Origin: JAMLHH01 sp037189845
GTDB lineage: Bacteria; Bacteroidota; Bacteroidia; Chitinophagales; JADIYW01
Direction of reading: 5' to 3'
Length of the DNA stretch: 64,000 nt
Assembly (NCBI GenBank): GCA_037189845.1
Contig: JBBCIS010000003.1
Coordinates: forward strand, 744,001-808,000
Shown: piece after piece, positions 45,577 through 53,810 of the stretch
How the letters are laid out: every line of letters starts with the position of its first letter
Position numbering within the stretch: the stretch's first letter is position 1
Notes under the pieces: generated by a model
Database searches by the model: none
What the model was told of the DNA's origin: nothing
What the model saw: the letters and a program-made list of their open reading frames with translations, nothing else
Program-made: the position numbers and the translations under genes

Positions 45577-46395
45577 ATGAATTATAAAAAGATTTCCGTT
45601 CTCTTCTTTGTCTTTGCTTTACTTCTTCATTTCAGTAAAAATTCATCTGCATGCGATAAACATACTGCTGCCAAATCTTCACCCCGTACAGATTTTCTGT
45701 ATCAGTATTCCATTATTGATGCATTGCTGGCGGGTGTATTTGACGGAGATTTGACCTTTGGAGAACTAAAGAAACACGGAGATTTTGGTATCGGAACTTT
45801 CAACCAGCTGGATGGAGAACTGATCATGTTGGATGGAATCGTTTATAAAATCAGACACGACGGAAAAATCCTGATAGTACCTGATCATGAAAAAACACCG
45901 TTGGCATTCGTCAATTTTTTCAAAGCTGACACGACATTTACCATCGTCAAAAAAAATATGACTTTTGAAGATGTAGAAGCCTATATAGACAGCCTTTTCA
46001 ACAGAAATTATCTGTATGCTGTCCAGATTAAAGGAGAATTTAAAACTATTTCTGCCCGTTCTGTCAGACCGGCAACTGCGCCTTATCCATCTCTTACAGA
46101 GCATATACAAAACGGAGGTCAGCAACTCTTTAATTTCAATAATATAAAAGGTGTGTGTGCCGGATACTCTTTACCGCCATATATGGCCAGAACAAATGTT
46201 CCGGGTTATCATGTACATTTTTTATCAGAAGACAAAACGCAGGGCGGTCACATTTTTGGATTTACTGCTGATACTTTAGAGATACAATTGAACTACATTC
46301 ATGGATTCACTGTAGAGTCCAGCGCGCATGAAGAATTCAAAAATATTGATTTGTATAAAGACAGAGCAAAGGAATTACACAGTGTAGAGAAGTAA
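45577..46395 (+). CDS. Acetolactate decarboxylase with export signal
   Basis: The 272-residue enzyme converts alpha-acetolactate to acetoin. The family pattern is clear: 'FLYQYSIIDALLAGVFDGDLTFGEL' (partial), 'GDFGIGTFNQLDGELIMLDG' and 'ARSVRPATAPYPSL'. The zinc site 'HVHFLSEDKTQGGH' has His212, His214 and His225, the same 2/13 spacing as the three zinc His of the Brevibacillus brevis enzyme. It has a hydrophobic N-terminal signal (about residues 6-25, ending near 'NSSACDKH'), so it is probably exported. No acetolactate synthase or acetoin reductase gene is nearby, so an alsD-type fermentation operon is absent. Confidence 0.93.
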   Translation: MNYKKISVLFFVFALLLHFSKNSSACDKHTAAKSSPRTDFLYQYSIIDALLAGVFDGDLTFGELKKHGDFGIGTFNQLDGELIMLDGIVYKIRHDGKILIVPDHEKTPLAFVNFFKADTTFTIVKKNMTFEDVEAYIDSLFNRNYLYAVQIKGEFKTISARSVRPATAPYPSLTEHIQNGGQQLFNFNNIKGVCAGYSLPPYMARTNVPGYHVHFLSEDKTQGGHIFGFTADTLEIQLNYIHGFTVESSAHEEFKNIDLYKDRAKELHSVEK

Positions 46396-46458
46396 GAAAA
46401 GGAGTAAAGAAAGTAAGTTTATTAGTAGAGAAAATCAGTTTTGAGTAATTTCTTTAAT

Positions 46459-46773
46459 TTAAATATTCCTCCTTTCTATTTTTTTAGGGTGCTGTCGGCA
46501 ATCAAAAATGTCGGTGATATAGACAATTTCAGTTCCGGAAATTCTATATATAACTTTATAATGACCCACTATAAAGTGACGATGTCCTAAGTTTAATGCC
46601 TTTAACTCTTCCGTTATTCTGCCAATTTTGGGCGTGATTTCCAATAGTTGTATTTGCTGAACGATATTGTCTATTACAGAAATGGCAATATTTTCAGATG
46701 CCTTGTCTGAAATGTAATCATAGATATTTTGGAGCTCTTTAAGGGCAAAGTCAGTAATAATTACTTGCGCCAT
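46459..46773 (-). CDS. RelE/ParE-family toxin
   Basis: The 104-residue protein is a good ParE/RelE match: 'ITDFALKELQNIYDYISDKAS' at the N-terminus, 'IQLLEITPKIGRITEEL' in the middle, and 'HRHFIVGHYKVIYRISGTEIVYITDIFDCRQHP' (partial) with the conserved Arg/Tyr and His near the C-terminus. The antitoxin-like gene upstream overlaps it by 13 nt. Both lie on the minus strand, 12 nt downstream of the endonuclease/exonuclease/phosphatase gene, so they may be read from that gene's promoter. Ribosome or gyrase as target is not decided. Confidence 0.85.
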   Translation of the reverse strand: MAQVIITDFALKELQNIYDYISDKASENIAISVIDNIVQQIQLLEITPKIGRITEELKALNLGHRHFIVGHYKVIYRISGTEIVYITDIFDCRQHPKKIERRNI

Positions 46774-47003
46774 TTTGATACTTGAGCTTTCAGTTGACTT
46801 AAAGAAACTGTTCTACCTTCCTGAATATCCTTTTCCGATTCCAATGCTCTTTCAATCAGTTCTTCCTGAGAAATTTGATGTACTCGTTGTTGATTTCGCA
46901 TAAGTAACAATTGGTAAACACCATGCAGTAAATCTTCATCTGTAGAGTTTTTCAACTCATGCAGAATCTGTTCTTTCTCTTTAAGTGCTTCTGTGCTAAT
47001 CAT
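46761..47003 (-). CDS. Antitoxin of the RelE/ParE pair
   Basis: The 80-residue helical protein ends 'SEKDIQEGRTVSLSQLKAQVSKW', the C-terminal pattern common in antitoxins paired with ParE-like toxins in Bacteroidota. Its N-terminal half ('LKEKEQILHELKNSTDEDLLHGVYQLL', partial) is helical and similar in style to the antitoxin at 27894-28115. It overlaps the toxin gene by 13 nt. No clear DNA-binding fold is visible. Confidence 0.75.
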   Translation of the reverse strand: MISTEALKEKEQILHELKNSTDEDLLHGVYQLLLMRNQQRVHQISQEELIERALESEKDIQEGRTVSLSQLKAQVSKWRK

Positions 47004-47015
47004 GTAATAAATATA

Positions 47016-48089
47016 TCACTTTCTAAAATAAAGATCCATGTATATCGGATAGTGGTCGCTGTATCCTCCGATATAGTTTGGACCGCTGTAGGTACGATTA
47101 GGTTTCATTCCCGGATGAGCATCATCTTTTACCGACAGCCAGTCGGGCTGATAAATATGAGCAGAGGTCGTGGTTGTATAGATGGTATTTTCCGGATTTA
47201 ACAGTGCAGGACTGATGACATACTGATCCAGCATATTCCAGGAGGATTGAAATTTGTAAGTGCCGTAACCTTTTTTGTAGGCATCATACATCATATTGAA
47301 AAAGTCTCCGGGATCTGCTCCTTCCAGCGTTGATTTTCCTCTGAGGATATCATTCATGCTGCTATTGGCAGGATCATCGTTAAAATCACCTGTAATGATG
47401 ATCTTTGCTTCCGGTTGATGAGCAAGAATGCTGTCACATTTTGCTCTCAATACAGACGCTGCTCTGATTCTTTTCGGTTCACTTTCGGCTTCGCCGCCTC
47501 TTCTGGATGGAAAGTGAGCGACAAAAAAATGCAAAGTATCTGAATGATGTACCAATCCCTGAACGTAAAGAATATCTCTTGTTTTAAAAGATGGGTCTTT
47601 GGGTAAGTCGACCAGAATAGCTTCATGAGAAATGGGTCTGAATAAAGATCTTCTGAATAATAAAGCCACATCAATACCCCGCGCATCCGGTGATTCTTCA
47701 TGGATGATACCATAATCTGACTCTACGAAAGGCGTTGCGCTGATGAGGTCTTCCAGTACAGATCTGTTTTCAATTTCTGTCAGAGCAATAATTCCGGGAT
47801 ATTCCCATTCGCTGATATTGGAAAGCACTTTAAAAATCCTTTTCAACTTTATCTGATAACGCTCCTGGTTCCATTTATACATTCCCCATGGCAGAAAGTC
47901 GTCATCGATTTTATTTGTATCATCTTTTGTGTCAAAGAGATTTTCTACGTTGTAGGTAACCACCCGGAGGTCGTAGCTTTTCTGACCGGTATTTGTGATC
48001 GCAACAGAATTTGTTGTGGCCACATTCGGGCTTTTACAGGCTGAAAACAGCGTAAAACATATAATAGCGTAAAAGATTATCTTTTTCAT
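47016..48089 (-). CDS. Endonuclease/exonuclease/phosphatase-family lipoprotein
   Basis: The 357-residue product has a lipoprotein signal peptide ('LFSACKSP') and the EEP fold: 'VVTYNVENLFDTKDD' with the metal-binding Asn, 'IALTEIENRSVLEDL' with the catalytic Glu, 'HFFVAHFPSRRGGEAES', 'IITGDFNDDPANSSM' (GDFND) and 'GGYSDHYPIYMDL' (SDHYP with catalytic His). Family members hydrolyse phosphodiesters or phosphomonoesters, from nucleic acids to sphingomyelin and inositol phosphates. The lipoprotein location argues for an extracytoplasmic substrate such as environmental DNA or an organophosphate. It is divergent from the acyltransferase gene (62 nt apart). Confidence 0.9.
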   Translation of the reverse strand: MKKIIFYAIICFTLFSACKSPNVATTNSVAITNTGQKSYDLRVVTYNVENLFDTKDDTNKIDDDFLPWGMYKWNQERYQIKLKRIFKVLSNISEWEYPGIIALTEIENRSVLEDLISATPFVESDYGIIHEESPDARGIDVALLFRRSLFRPISHEAILVDLPKDPSFKTRDILYVQGLVHHSDTLHFFVAHFPSRRGGEAESEPKRIRAASVLRAKCDSILAHQPEAKIIITGDFNDDPANSSMNDILRGKSTLEGADPGDFFNMMYDAYKKGYGTYKFQSSWNMLDQYVISPALLNPENTIYTTTTSAHIYQPDWLSVKDDAHPGMKPNRTYSGPNYIGGYSDHYPIYMDLYFRK

Positions 48090-48151
48090 GTAAACTGAAA
48101 ATACAAAATTTCAATCATTTCACTTAAATTGTAGATAACTGCAAAAAGATT

Positions 48152-49006
48152 ATGCTGAAAAATATCTTAAAGGCTTTTAAGAAAGACGAAACCACAGACA
48201 TGATGTTGTCACGATTTCCTAATGGAGTTGGGGAATTTGGGTACGACGCATGGGGGTTTAATATTAAAACGATCAGGCAGTTTATTGCATTAGGAAAGTT
48301 TTTGTATGATGATTATTTTGAAGTGGAGGTAGAAGGTTATGAAAATATTCCTCCGTCAGGCAGATGTCTCATCATCGCTAATCACAGCGGACAGTTGCCC
48401 ATTGATGCAATACTTTTGGGATATGCACTCGTAAAAAATCCAATTGCTCCGCGTGCCTGCAAGGGTATGTATGAACGGTTTATCCCAACTATACCATTTT
48501 TCAGCATCTGGTTCAGTCAGATGGGAGGAGCATTGGGAGATATTGAAAACTGTATCAAAATGCTCAATAACGAAGAAGCTGTCATTGTTTTCCCTGAAGG
48601 AGCTAAAGGAATTTCTAAACCCTGGTCAAAAAGATATCAGCTGCAGAAATTTGGCAATGGCTTTATCCACATGGCTAAGAAAACCCAGTCTCCGGTCATT
48701 CCTGTTGGGATTGCAGGCTGTGAAGAGACGATGTATAACTTCGGCAATGTAGATTTTCTTGAAAAAATTTTACGATTCCCGGCAGCACCGTTATTGGTTC
48801 CATATATATTTAAGTCCAAAGTAATTATCAAAATTGGCAAGCCGATGTATTTCGATGCCAAAGAAGGCCCGGATTATGAGGCTGGAATAGAAGTTTCCAA
48901 AGTGAAAAAAGAAGTGGACAAGCTGATGAATGAAGCAATAGAAATCAGAAGCAAAAGAATTGCCGAGGCCGAGGAAATGAAAGCTACGCAGGTAGGATTT
49001 AAATAA
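48152..49006 (+). CDS. PlsC-type 1-acyl-glycerol-phosphate acyltransferase-like protein
   Basis: The 284-residue membrane-associated protein carries 'IIANHSGQLPIDAILLG' (His-x4-Asp motif, His near residue 76) and 'VIVFPEGAKGISKPWSKRYQL' (partial), with the acceptor-binding 'FPEG' near 149. 'FIHMAKKTQSPVIPVGIAGCEE' (partial) is also present. These are motifs I, III and IV of the PlsC superfamily. It should transfer acyl groups to lysophospholipids or related lipids at the inner membrane. The absence of an obvious paralogue nearby does not help define the exact substrate. It ends 11 nt before the convergent S74-fibre gene. Confidence 0.9.
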   Translation: MLKNILKAFKKDETTDMMLSRFPNGVGEFGYDAWGFNIKTIRQFIALGKFLYDDYFEVEVEGYENIPPSGRCLIIANHSGQLPIDAILLGYALVKNPIAPRACKGMYERFIPTIPFFSIWFSQMGGALGDIENCIKMLNNEEAVIVFPEGAKGISKPWSKRYQLQKFGNGFIHMAKKTQSPVIPVGIAGCEETMYNFGNVDFLEKILRFPAAPLLVPYIFKSKVIIKIGKPMYFDAKEGPDYEAGIEVSKVKKEVDKLMNEAIEIRSKRIAEAEEMKATQVGFK

Positions 49007-49017
49007 TCGTTTTTCCT

Positions 49018-51294
49018 CTAGTTCCCTACCCTGTTCAGTAAATGCTGCATCTGTTGCTGAAGTTGTTGCAGCTGAGCTTTTAGATCTTCAATAGTGGCAG
49101 ATTGCTCTTCGATGATTTCCTGCTGCTCCTGTACAGCTTTTACAAGCGGAACGGTAAAAGATGCATAAGACAAGGAATACAGGCCTTTTCCGTCTTTGGG
49201 AGCATATACACCATTAAAATCAAAACCTGATTTCTGAGCAGCAGCTTCTACTTCCTGCGCTAAAAATCCTGTCTGAGTAATTTTTTCGACATCATATTTA
49301 CCTGTCCAACTAGCAGTATCGCTGACAATTCCTTCGTTAGCTATTTTATCCTGCTTTGTGATATTGAGGTGATAGGTGACAGGTCGTAATTCTTTGATAA
49401 AAGATAATCCCGGTACATTTTCTTTCACATCCTCTTTGATGCGTGCATCGCTGTATGTACTCCAGATTACTTGTCCGCCTATCCAACTATTGCTGGAATT
49501 GCCAATATTGATATGATTGGCAGGAGTAGTGGAAAAACCTGAATTTTGACCTATACAGATTGTATTATCGACGTTGGTATTAAGTGTACCTCCAGCAAAG
49601 TAACCTATTGCTACATTCAGGTTTCCTGTCTTATTCCTATACAATGCCGCAACGCCAGCAGTCGTATTGAAAGAGCCTGTTGTATTATCCTGTAAAGCCC
49701 CCTGACCAGATGCAGTATTCTCCTCTCCTATAGTATTGAAAAGCAATGCCTGATAACCAATAGCTGTATTTTGATACCCCGTAGTATTGAAAGCTAATGT
49801 GCCTGAACCAATACCTACATTAAACGCTCCTGTTGTATTTCTACTCATTCCATTTCCTCCTATCGCTGTATTTCTATGTCCTACGGTGTTGGACATTAAT
49901 GCAGAATCCCCAATCGCAATATTTGTGTACCCGGTAGTATTGTTATACAATGACTTATAACCCATAGCTATATTGCGCCATCCTGTAGTATTTCTATATA
50001 AAGCCTGATAGCCCACAGCCATATTATTATATCCTTCCGTGTTATTAAACAGAGCCTGATGGCCGATGGCAATTACACCTTCCGCCGCATTTTTCATTAG
50101 TGCCCCGGAACCGACTGCCACCAATCCGCTTCGTGTCTGGGTAACTTGCAAAGCAAAATCTCCTATAGCAATATTATAATTACCTGTAGTATTGCTCTCC
50201 AATGCTTTATATCCGAATGCTGCATTTCTAAGTCCAGTGGTATTACTGTATAAAGCATTGCTTCCGGCGACAGTATTCTCACTCCCTGTTGTGTTGAATG
50301 CTAATGCTTCCGCACCAATAGCTACATTCGAATATCCTGTAATATTTTCAGACAATGCAGTAAAACCTATAGCTGTATTTCTTACTCCGGTAGTATTGGC
50401 AAACAGCGCAGCATTTCCCACTCCCGTATTATTTTCTCCGGTGGTATTTTCATACAGTGCAGCATTTCCCACTGCGGTATTTCTTTTTCCTGTAGTGTTA
50501 GTTCCTAAAGCATAAGCTCCGTTAGCTGTATTGTTTGCTCCCGTACTATTGTTATATAGTGCATTTTTTCCGGTAGCAGTATTAGAAGCCCCTGCCGTAT
50601 TGCGGGAAAGGGCCGCATTTCCTATAGCAGTATTATCACTTCCTGTGCTGTTGGTGAGTAAAGTATTATTACCCAATGCCGTATTCATAAAACCTGTGGT
50701 ATTGCTGCTCAAACTCTGATACCCAATTGCTACATTCTCAATACCAGTGGTATTTAACTGTAAAGATTGATAGCCTACAGCGGTGTTCCTCGCTCCTGTG
50801 GTATTGGCATTCAAAGCCTGATAGCCGAATGCTGTCAGAAATGGCATCTGATGCTGTATTTTTCCGGCTGTCTGATTATTGACTCTGAAATTGAGCGGGA
50901 CATCATCAGTAGTACCGACAAAATGAAAAGTATCATTGGTACCGGCATTACCTGCCAGATTCCAGAATGCACTTTCATTGTTCGTGATAAGCTTTATCCA
51001 GACTGGTGAAGCAGGTGTACCGGAGTTGTAGTAATAACCCGCTCCATGAGGCATCTGAGCTGCACTGGCATTGGTATTATACACCAACAGGCTGGTAGCC
51101 GGGCTGGTGATAGTCGCAGCATCATTGATACCTGTCAGAGATATTCTGGGAATTAAAAGACCTTTGTTGGTAAAGTTAACATCTAATCCGGCCGAAGTAT
51201 TAGGCACCGCTCCGTTAGAATTGATGCCTATGTTTTGGGGAAAACACAGGCACGCTGCTGATAGAAAGACAATTATGGACAGTAAAAATTTCAT
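49018..51294 (-). CDS. Fibre/adhesin-like repeat protein with C-terminal S74 intramolecular chaperone
   Basis: The 758-residue exported product has a signal peptide ending 'LCFPQN' and an N-terminal domain (about 21-160) of 'GINSNGAVPNTSAGLDVNF' type. Then come about 24 tandem 17-residue repeats (164 to about 570) of the type NTTGxxNTAIGxxALxx, like the left-handed beta-roll heads of trimeric adhesins. The C-terminus holds a peptidase S74 (endosialidase chaperone) domain starting 'YSDARIKEDV', with the cleavage Ser615 and Asp616. A Gln-rich coiled coil closes the chain. By family knowledge S74 helps trimerise the fibre and then cuts itself off. Phage tail fibres use the same module, but no phage gene is nearby. 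Confidence 0.88.
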   Translation of the reverse strand: MKFLLSIIVFLSAACLCFPQNIGINSNGAVPNTSAGLDVNFTNKGLLIPRISLTGINDAATITSPATSLLVYNTNASAAQMPHGAGYYYNSGTPASPVWIKLITNNESAFWNLAGNAGTNDTFHFVGTTDDVPLNFRVNNQTAGKIQHQMPFLTAFGYQALNANTTGARNTAVGYQSLQLNTTGIENVAIGYQSLSSNTTGFMNTALGNNTLLTNSTGSDNTAIGNAALSRNTAGASNTATGKNALYNNSTGANNTANGAYALGTNTTGKRNTAVGNAALYENTTGENNTGVGNAALFANTTGVRNTAIGFTALSENITGYSNVAIGAEALAFNTTGSENTVAGSNALYSNTTGLRNAAFGYKALESNTTGNYNIAIGDFALQVTQTRSGLVAVGSGALMKNAAEGVIAIGHQALFNNTEGYNNMAVGYQALYRNTTGWRNIAMGYKSLYNNTTGYTNIAIGDSALMSNTVGHRNTAIGGNGMSRNTTGAFNVGIGSGTLAFNTTGYQNTAIGYQALLFNTIGEENTASGQGALQDNTTGSFNTTAGVAALYRNKTGNLNVAIGYFAGGTLNTNVDNTICIGQNSGFSTTPANHINIGNSSNSWIGGQVIWSTYSDARIKEDVKENVPGLSFIKELRPVTYHLNITKQDKIANEGIVSDTASWTGKYDVEKITQTGFLAQEVEAAAQKSGFDFNGVYAPKDGKGLYSLSYASFTVPLVKAVQEQQEIIEEQSATIEDLKAQLQQLQQQMQHLLNRVGN
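49585..50805 (-). repeat. About 24 tandem 51-nt repeats (17 residues each)
   Basis: The coding repeats have the period 51 nt, with consensus NTTGxxNTAIGxxALxx. Copies are diverged at the third base and at the variable positions. Two copies in the middle (TQTRSGLVAVGSGALMK and a 16-residue NAAEGVIAIGHQALFN) break the period slightly. Such arrays can gain and lose copies by recombination, so copy number may vary between strains. Confidence 0.88.
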
Positions 51295-51452
51295 CTGAAT
51301 CCTGCTTCAATTTGTGTTGAGTGCCTCAAACACACTAAAAGAAATATGAAGTTGGATAATAAAGCTTTGAGAAAATAGCATAAAATCGCAAAAGTACTTT
51401 TATGTGACACATAAAGCCTTCTGACATTTAATTCCTGTTGAGATAATATATA

Positions 51453-52349
51453 CTACAAATGCAAACTATGTATAATTTGATATAACGCGGCCTTTCTGTA
51501 TCGAAACATTTGTTCTGAATCTGTTTCAAAACCTTCTTCCATCGCTTTTTTCAAAGGGTCAAACAGGGCTTCCCAAAGCCTTCTGTCTTTAGGACTGGCA
51601 CCGGTAAATTGCTTGAATTCTCTGATAAAGTGATTCTGGTCAAAATAATCGAACTGATGGACGATTTCGTTCCAACCGGCATCAGGATGCTCTCCTAAAA
51701 AATTCTGAACAGCAGTAAATCTGGCTATTCTTCCAAAAAGCTTTGGAGTCACGCCAACCATTTCTGAAAAATAATTGGTCAAACCGGAATGCGACATACC
51801 TACTTTTTTGCAAAGCTCTTTCACCTGTACATTAACACGGTTATCTGTAATTTCTCTACAGGCACTGATAATCCTGTCATCAGCTGATTTAGTTCTTTTT
51901 TGTAGCTCAGATAGCAGGAAGCCTTCTAAAATTTTTATGCAGTATTCCTCATCATCCAGATGTGCTTTCAGATTTGGTAATAAATCTTTCAATTCCGGAA
52001 ATAGCTGCGTGGCATCCGAAGTGATGTTATGCAGGGCAGATTGTTCCATTCCGAAAACAGAATAAGCCCCCCAGGGAAAGAAATCTATATTGACGATACG
52101 GATATCTTCATTGGGTGTGTACAGTACAGGTACGGAGTATTGTCCGGTAAATGTGATTCTGTGGTTGACTACGTTATCTGTGAAATAATCTCTTACTTCC
52201 GGGTCTGCATTTAAGAAAAGTGTCAATGATGTATTGTTGTCCGGTAAAAACTTAGTATGTCTGAGTTCTTCTACACTGACAGATGCGTAGGAATACATCA
52301 GTACAAAACTTTTTAATGCTTCGGAAGGAGGAAAAAATTTTACCTGCAT
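51453..52349 (-). CDS. AraC-family transcriptional regulator
   Basis: The 298-residue protein has an N-terminal sensing domain of about 150 residues, unlike the arabinose cupin by eye. The C-terminal AraC helix-turn-helix pair is clear: 'NVQVKELCKKVGMSHSGLTNYFSEMVG' (first HTH, partial) and 'NEIVHQFDYFDQNHFIREFKQFTGASPKDRR' (partial; second HTH with the family signature). It probably responds to a small ligand or surface cue. Its target could be the neighbouring S74-fibre gene or the dehydrogenase gene, but no binding site is identified. It is on the same strand as both, separated by 158 and 91 nt. Confidence 0.88.
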   Translation of the reverse strand: MQVKFFPPSEALKSFVLMYSYASVSVEELRHTKFLPDNNTSLTLFLNADPEVRDYFTDNVVNHRITFTGQYSVPVLYTPNEDIRIVNIDFFPWGAYSVFGMEQSALHNITSDATQLFPELKDLLPNLKAHLDDEEYCIKILEGFLLSELQKRTKSADDRIISACREITDNRVNVQVKELCKKVGMSHSGLTNYFSEMVGVTPKLFGRIARFTAVQNFLGEHPDAGWNEIVHQFDYFDQNHFIREFKQFTGASPKDRRLWEALFDPLKKAMEEGFETDSEQMFRYRKAALYQIIHSLHL

Positions 52350-52440
52350 GCTTTTTCGGAAATTAAAATAGCATTCTGCACATCATAATAAAGAATTATT
52401 CGATGTACAACATAAAATAAGCGATAAAAGACTCTTCCGA

Positions 52441-53763
52441 TTATCTGTCATTATGGGATATACGCCATACAGTATTTGCTGCATCTTCGGTAATCAGCAT
52501 AGATCCATCAGGAAGTATTGCAACACAAACAGGGCGCCCATAAACTTCTCCTTTTTCCAGATTATGGATAAATCCTGTCAGAAAATCCTCAGGCGGGCCG
52601 GATGGTTTTCCATTTTTGAACGGAATAAATGCAATTTTATAACCTCCTAATTCACTCCTGTTCCAGGAACCTCTTTGTCCTACAAATGCCCCACCGTGAT
52701 ATTTCTCAGGAAAATTGTTTTTGGTGTAAAAGGCCAAACCCAGTGAAGCTGTATGAGACCCAAGTGCCACATCAGGCACAATGGCTTTTTCTACCAGATC
52801 CAATCTTTGGTCTTTTTCAGTAAACCTAGGGTCCAGGTTCTGTCCGAAATAAGAGTATGGCCACCCATAAAATCCTCCGTCCTGTACACTGGTAGCATAA
52901 TCCGGTACTAATTCATCGCCTAATTTATCTCTTTCATTCACGACTGTCCATAACTTTTTCGTCACCGGTTCCCATGCCATACCGACAGGATTACGAATGC
53001 CGCTGGCAAAAATTCTTTCTCCGCTACCATCAAGGTTGATTTCCAGAATCCCCGCTCTACGTATTTCTTCTTCCATTCCATATTCTCCGACATTGCTGGC
53101 AGAACCAACACTGACATAGATTTTTGTGCTATCCGGACTGATCACGATATTTCTTGTCCAGTGATTGTTGTATCCCCCGGCCGGGAGGTCCAATATCTTT
53201 TTACCTTCTCCGGAAATAGATGATTCACCCTCTTTATATGGGTAAATATAGATCCCGTCGGTCACTGCAACATAAAACTTATCTTTTACGAGCAGCATTC
53301 CCAAAGGCAGATTCAATCCTGACATGAAAATTGATTGAACATCAGGCAGTCCGTCACCATCTGTATCTCTGAACAAGGTAATCTGATCAGGACTTTCTCC
53401 GGAGTTACCTGATTTGTGTAATCCTACAAAAGCTCCGGCAACTTTCACTACTCCTTTTCTGTGTGTATTGGCCTGAGCGATGAGCACATCCCCATTGGGT
53501 AAAACATATATCCATCTGGCACTCTGCAGACTATCAGCATATTTTGTCACTGTAAATCCTTTGGGAGCAATTGGCTTTGCTCCATCTTTCCAGCCTATGA
53601 CTGTACTGAAGTTGTAAACAGATTTAGTTTCGTAAGGAGCCGGTAATTCTAATCTTTGCACGGAGGTTTCCACTACAGTTCCGGTTCCGGTGCTTTTAGG
53701 AGAACAACCTATCAGCATACAGCTGAAAGCTACCAATATCCTTATCCATCTTTGTTGAAGCAT
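52441..53763 (-). CDS. PQQ-dependent sorbosone/glucose dehydrogenase-like lipoprotein
   Basis: From the ATG at 53763 the product is 440 residues with lipobox 'CMLIGCSP'. I chose this over a TTG at 53814, which would add 17 residues and overlap the porin gene. The beta-propeller follows the soluble glucose/sorbosone dehydrogenase pattern: 'PKGFTVTKYADSLQSARWIYVLPNGDVLIAQAN' (partial), 'DTDGDGLPDVQSIFMSGLNLP', 'NPVGMAWEP', 'GWPYSYFGQNLDP' and 'GSWNRSELGGYKIAFIPF'. These enzymes oxidise sugars or aldoses using pyrroloquinoline quinone in the periplasm. No PQQ synthesis gene is in the window. The porin-like gene upstream is 47 nt away on the same strand. Confidence 0.88.
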   Translation of the reverse strand: MLQQRWIRILVAFSCMLIGCSPKSTGTGTVVETSVQRLELPAPYETKSVYNFSTVIGWKDGAKPIAPKGFTVTKYADSLQSARWIYVLPNGDVLIAQANTHRKGVVKVAGAFVGLHKSGNSGESPDQITLFRDTDGDGLPDVQSIFMSGLNLPLGMLLVKDKFYVAVTDGIYIYPYKEGESSISGEGKKILDLPAGGYNNHWTRNIVISPDSTKIYVSVGSASNVGEYGMEEEIRRAGILEINLDGSGERIFASGIRNPVGMAWEPVTKKLWTVVNERDKLGDELVPDYATSVQDGGFYGWPYSYFGQNLDPRFTEKDQRLDLVEKAIVPDVALGSHTASLGLAFYTKNNFPEKYHGGAFVGQRGSWNRSELGGYKIAFIPFKNGKPSGPPEDFLTGFIHNLEKGEVYGRPVCVAILPDGSMLITEDAANTVWRISHNDR

Positions 53764-53810
53764 ATTTAAAGTTAGTATATCTGGCCGAAAGAAAGTTTGA
53801 TAAAATGATA

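Noticed and set aside
50192..50719. Two plus-strand reading frames across the S74-fibre repeats
   Set aside because: They are antisense readings of the repeats, giving Val/Leu/Ala/Pro-rich low-complexity peptides with the same periodicity. They have no start context or domain.
49585..50805. Regular 51-nt spacing on the plus strand, at first sight like a CRISPR array
   Set aside because: The unit is an exact multiple of three, has no separate spacers, and translates on the minus strand into a clean 17-residue protein repeat with a signal peptide before it and an S74 domain after it.
49018..51294. Prophage tail-fibre gene, suggested by the S74 domain
   Set aside because: No capsid, portal, terminase, lysis or integrase genes are within reach on either side, and the protein has a cellular signal peptide. 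A chromosomal surface fibre is the simpler reading.
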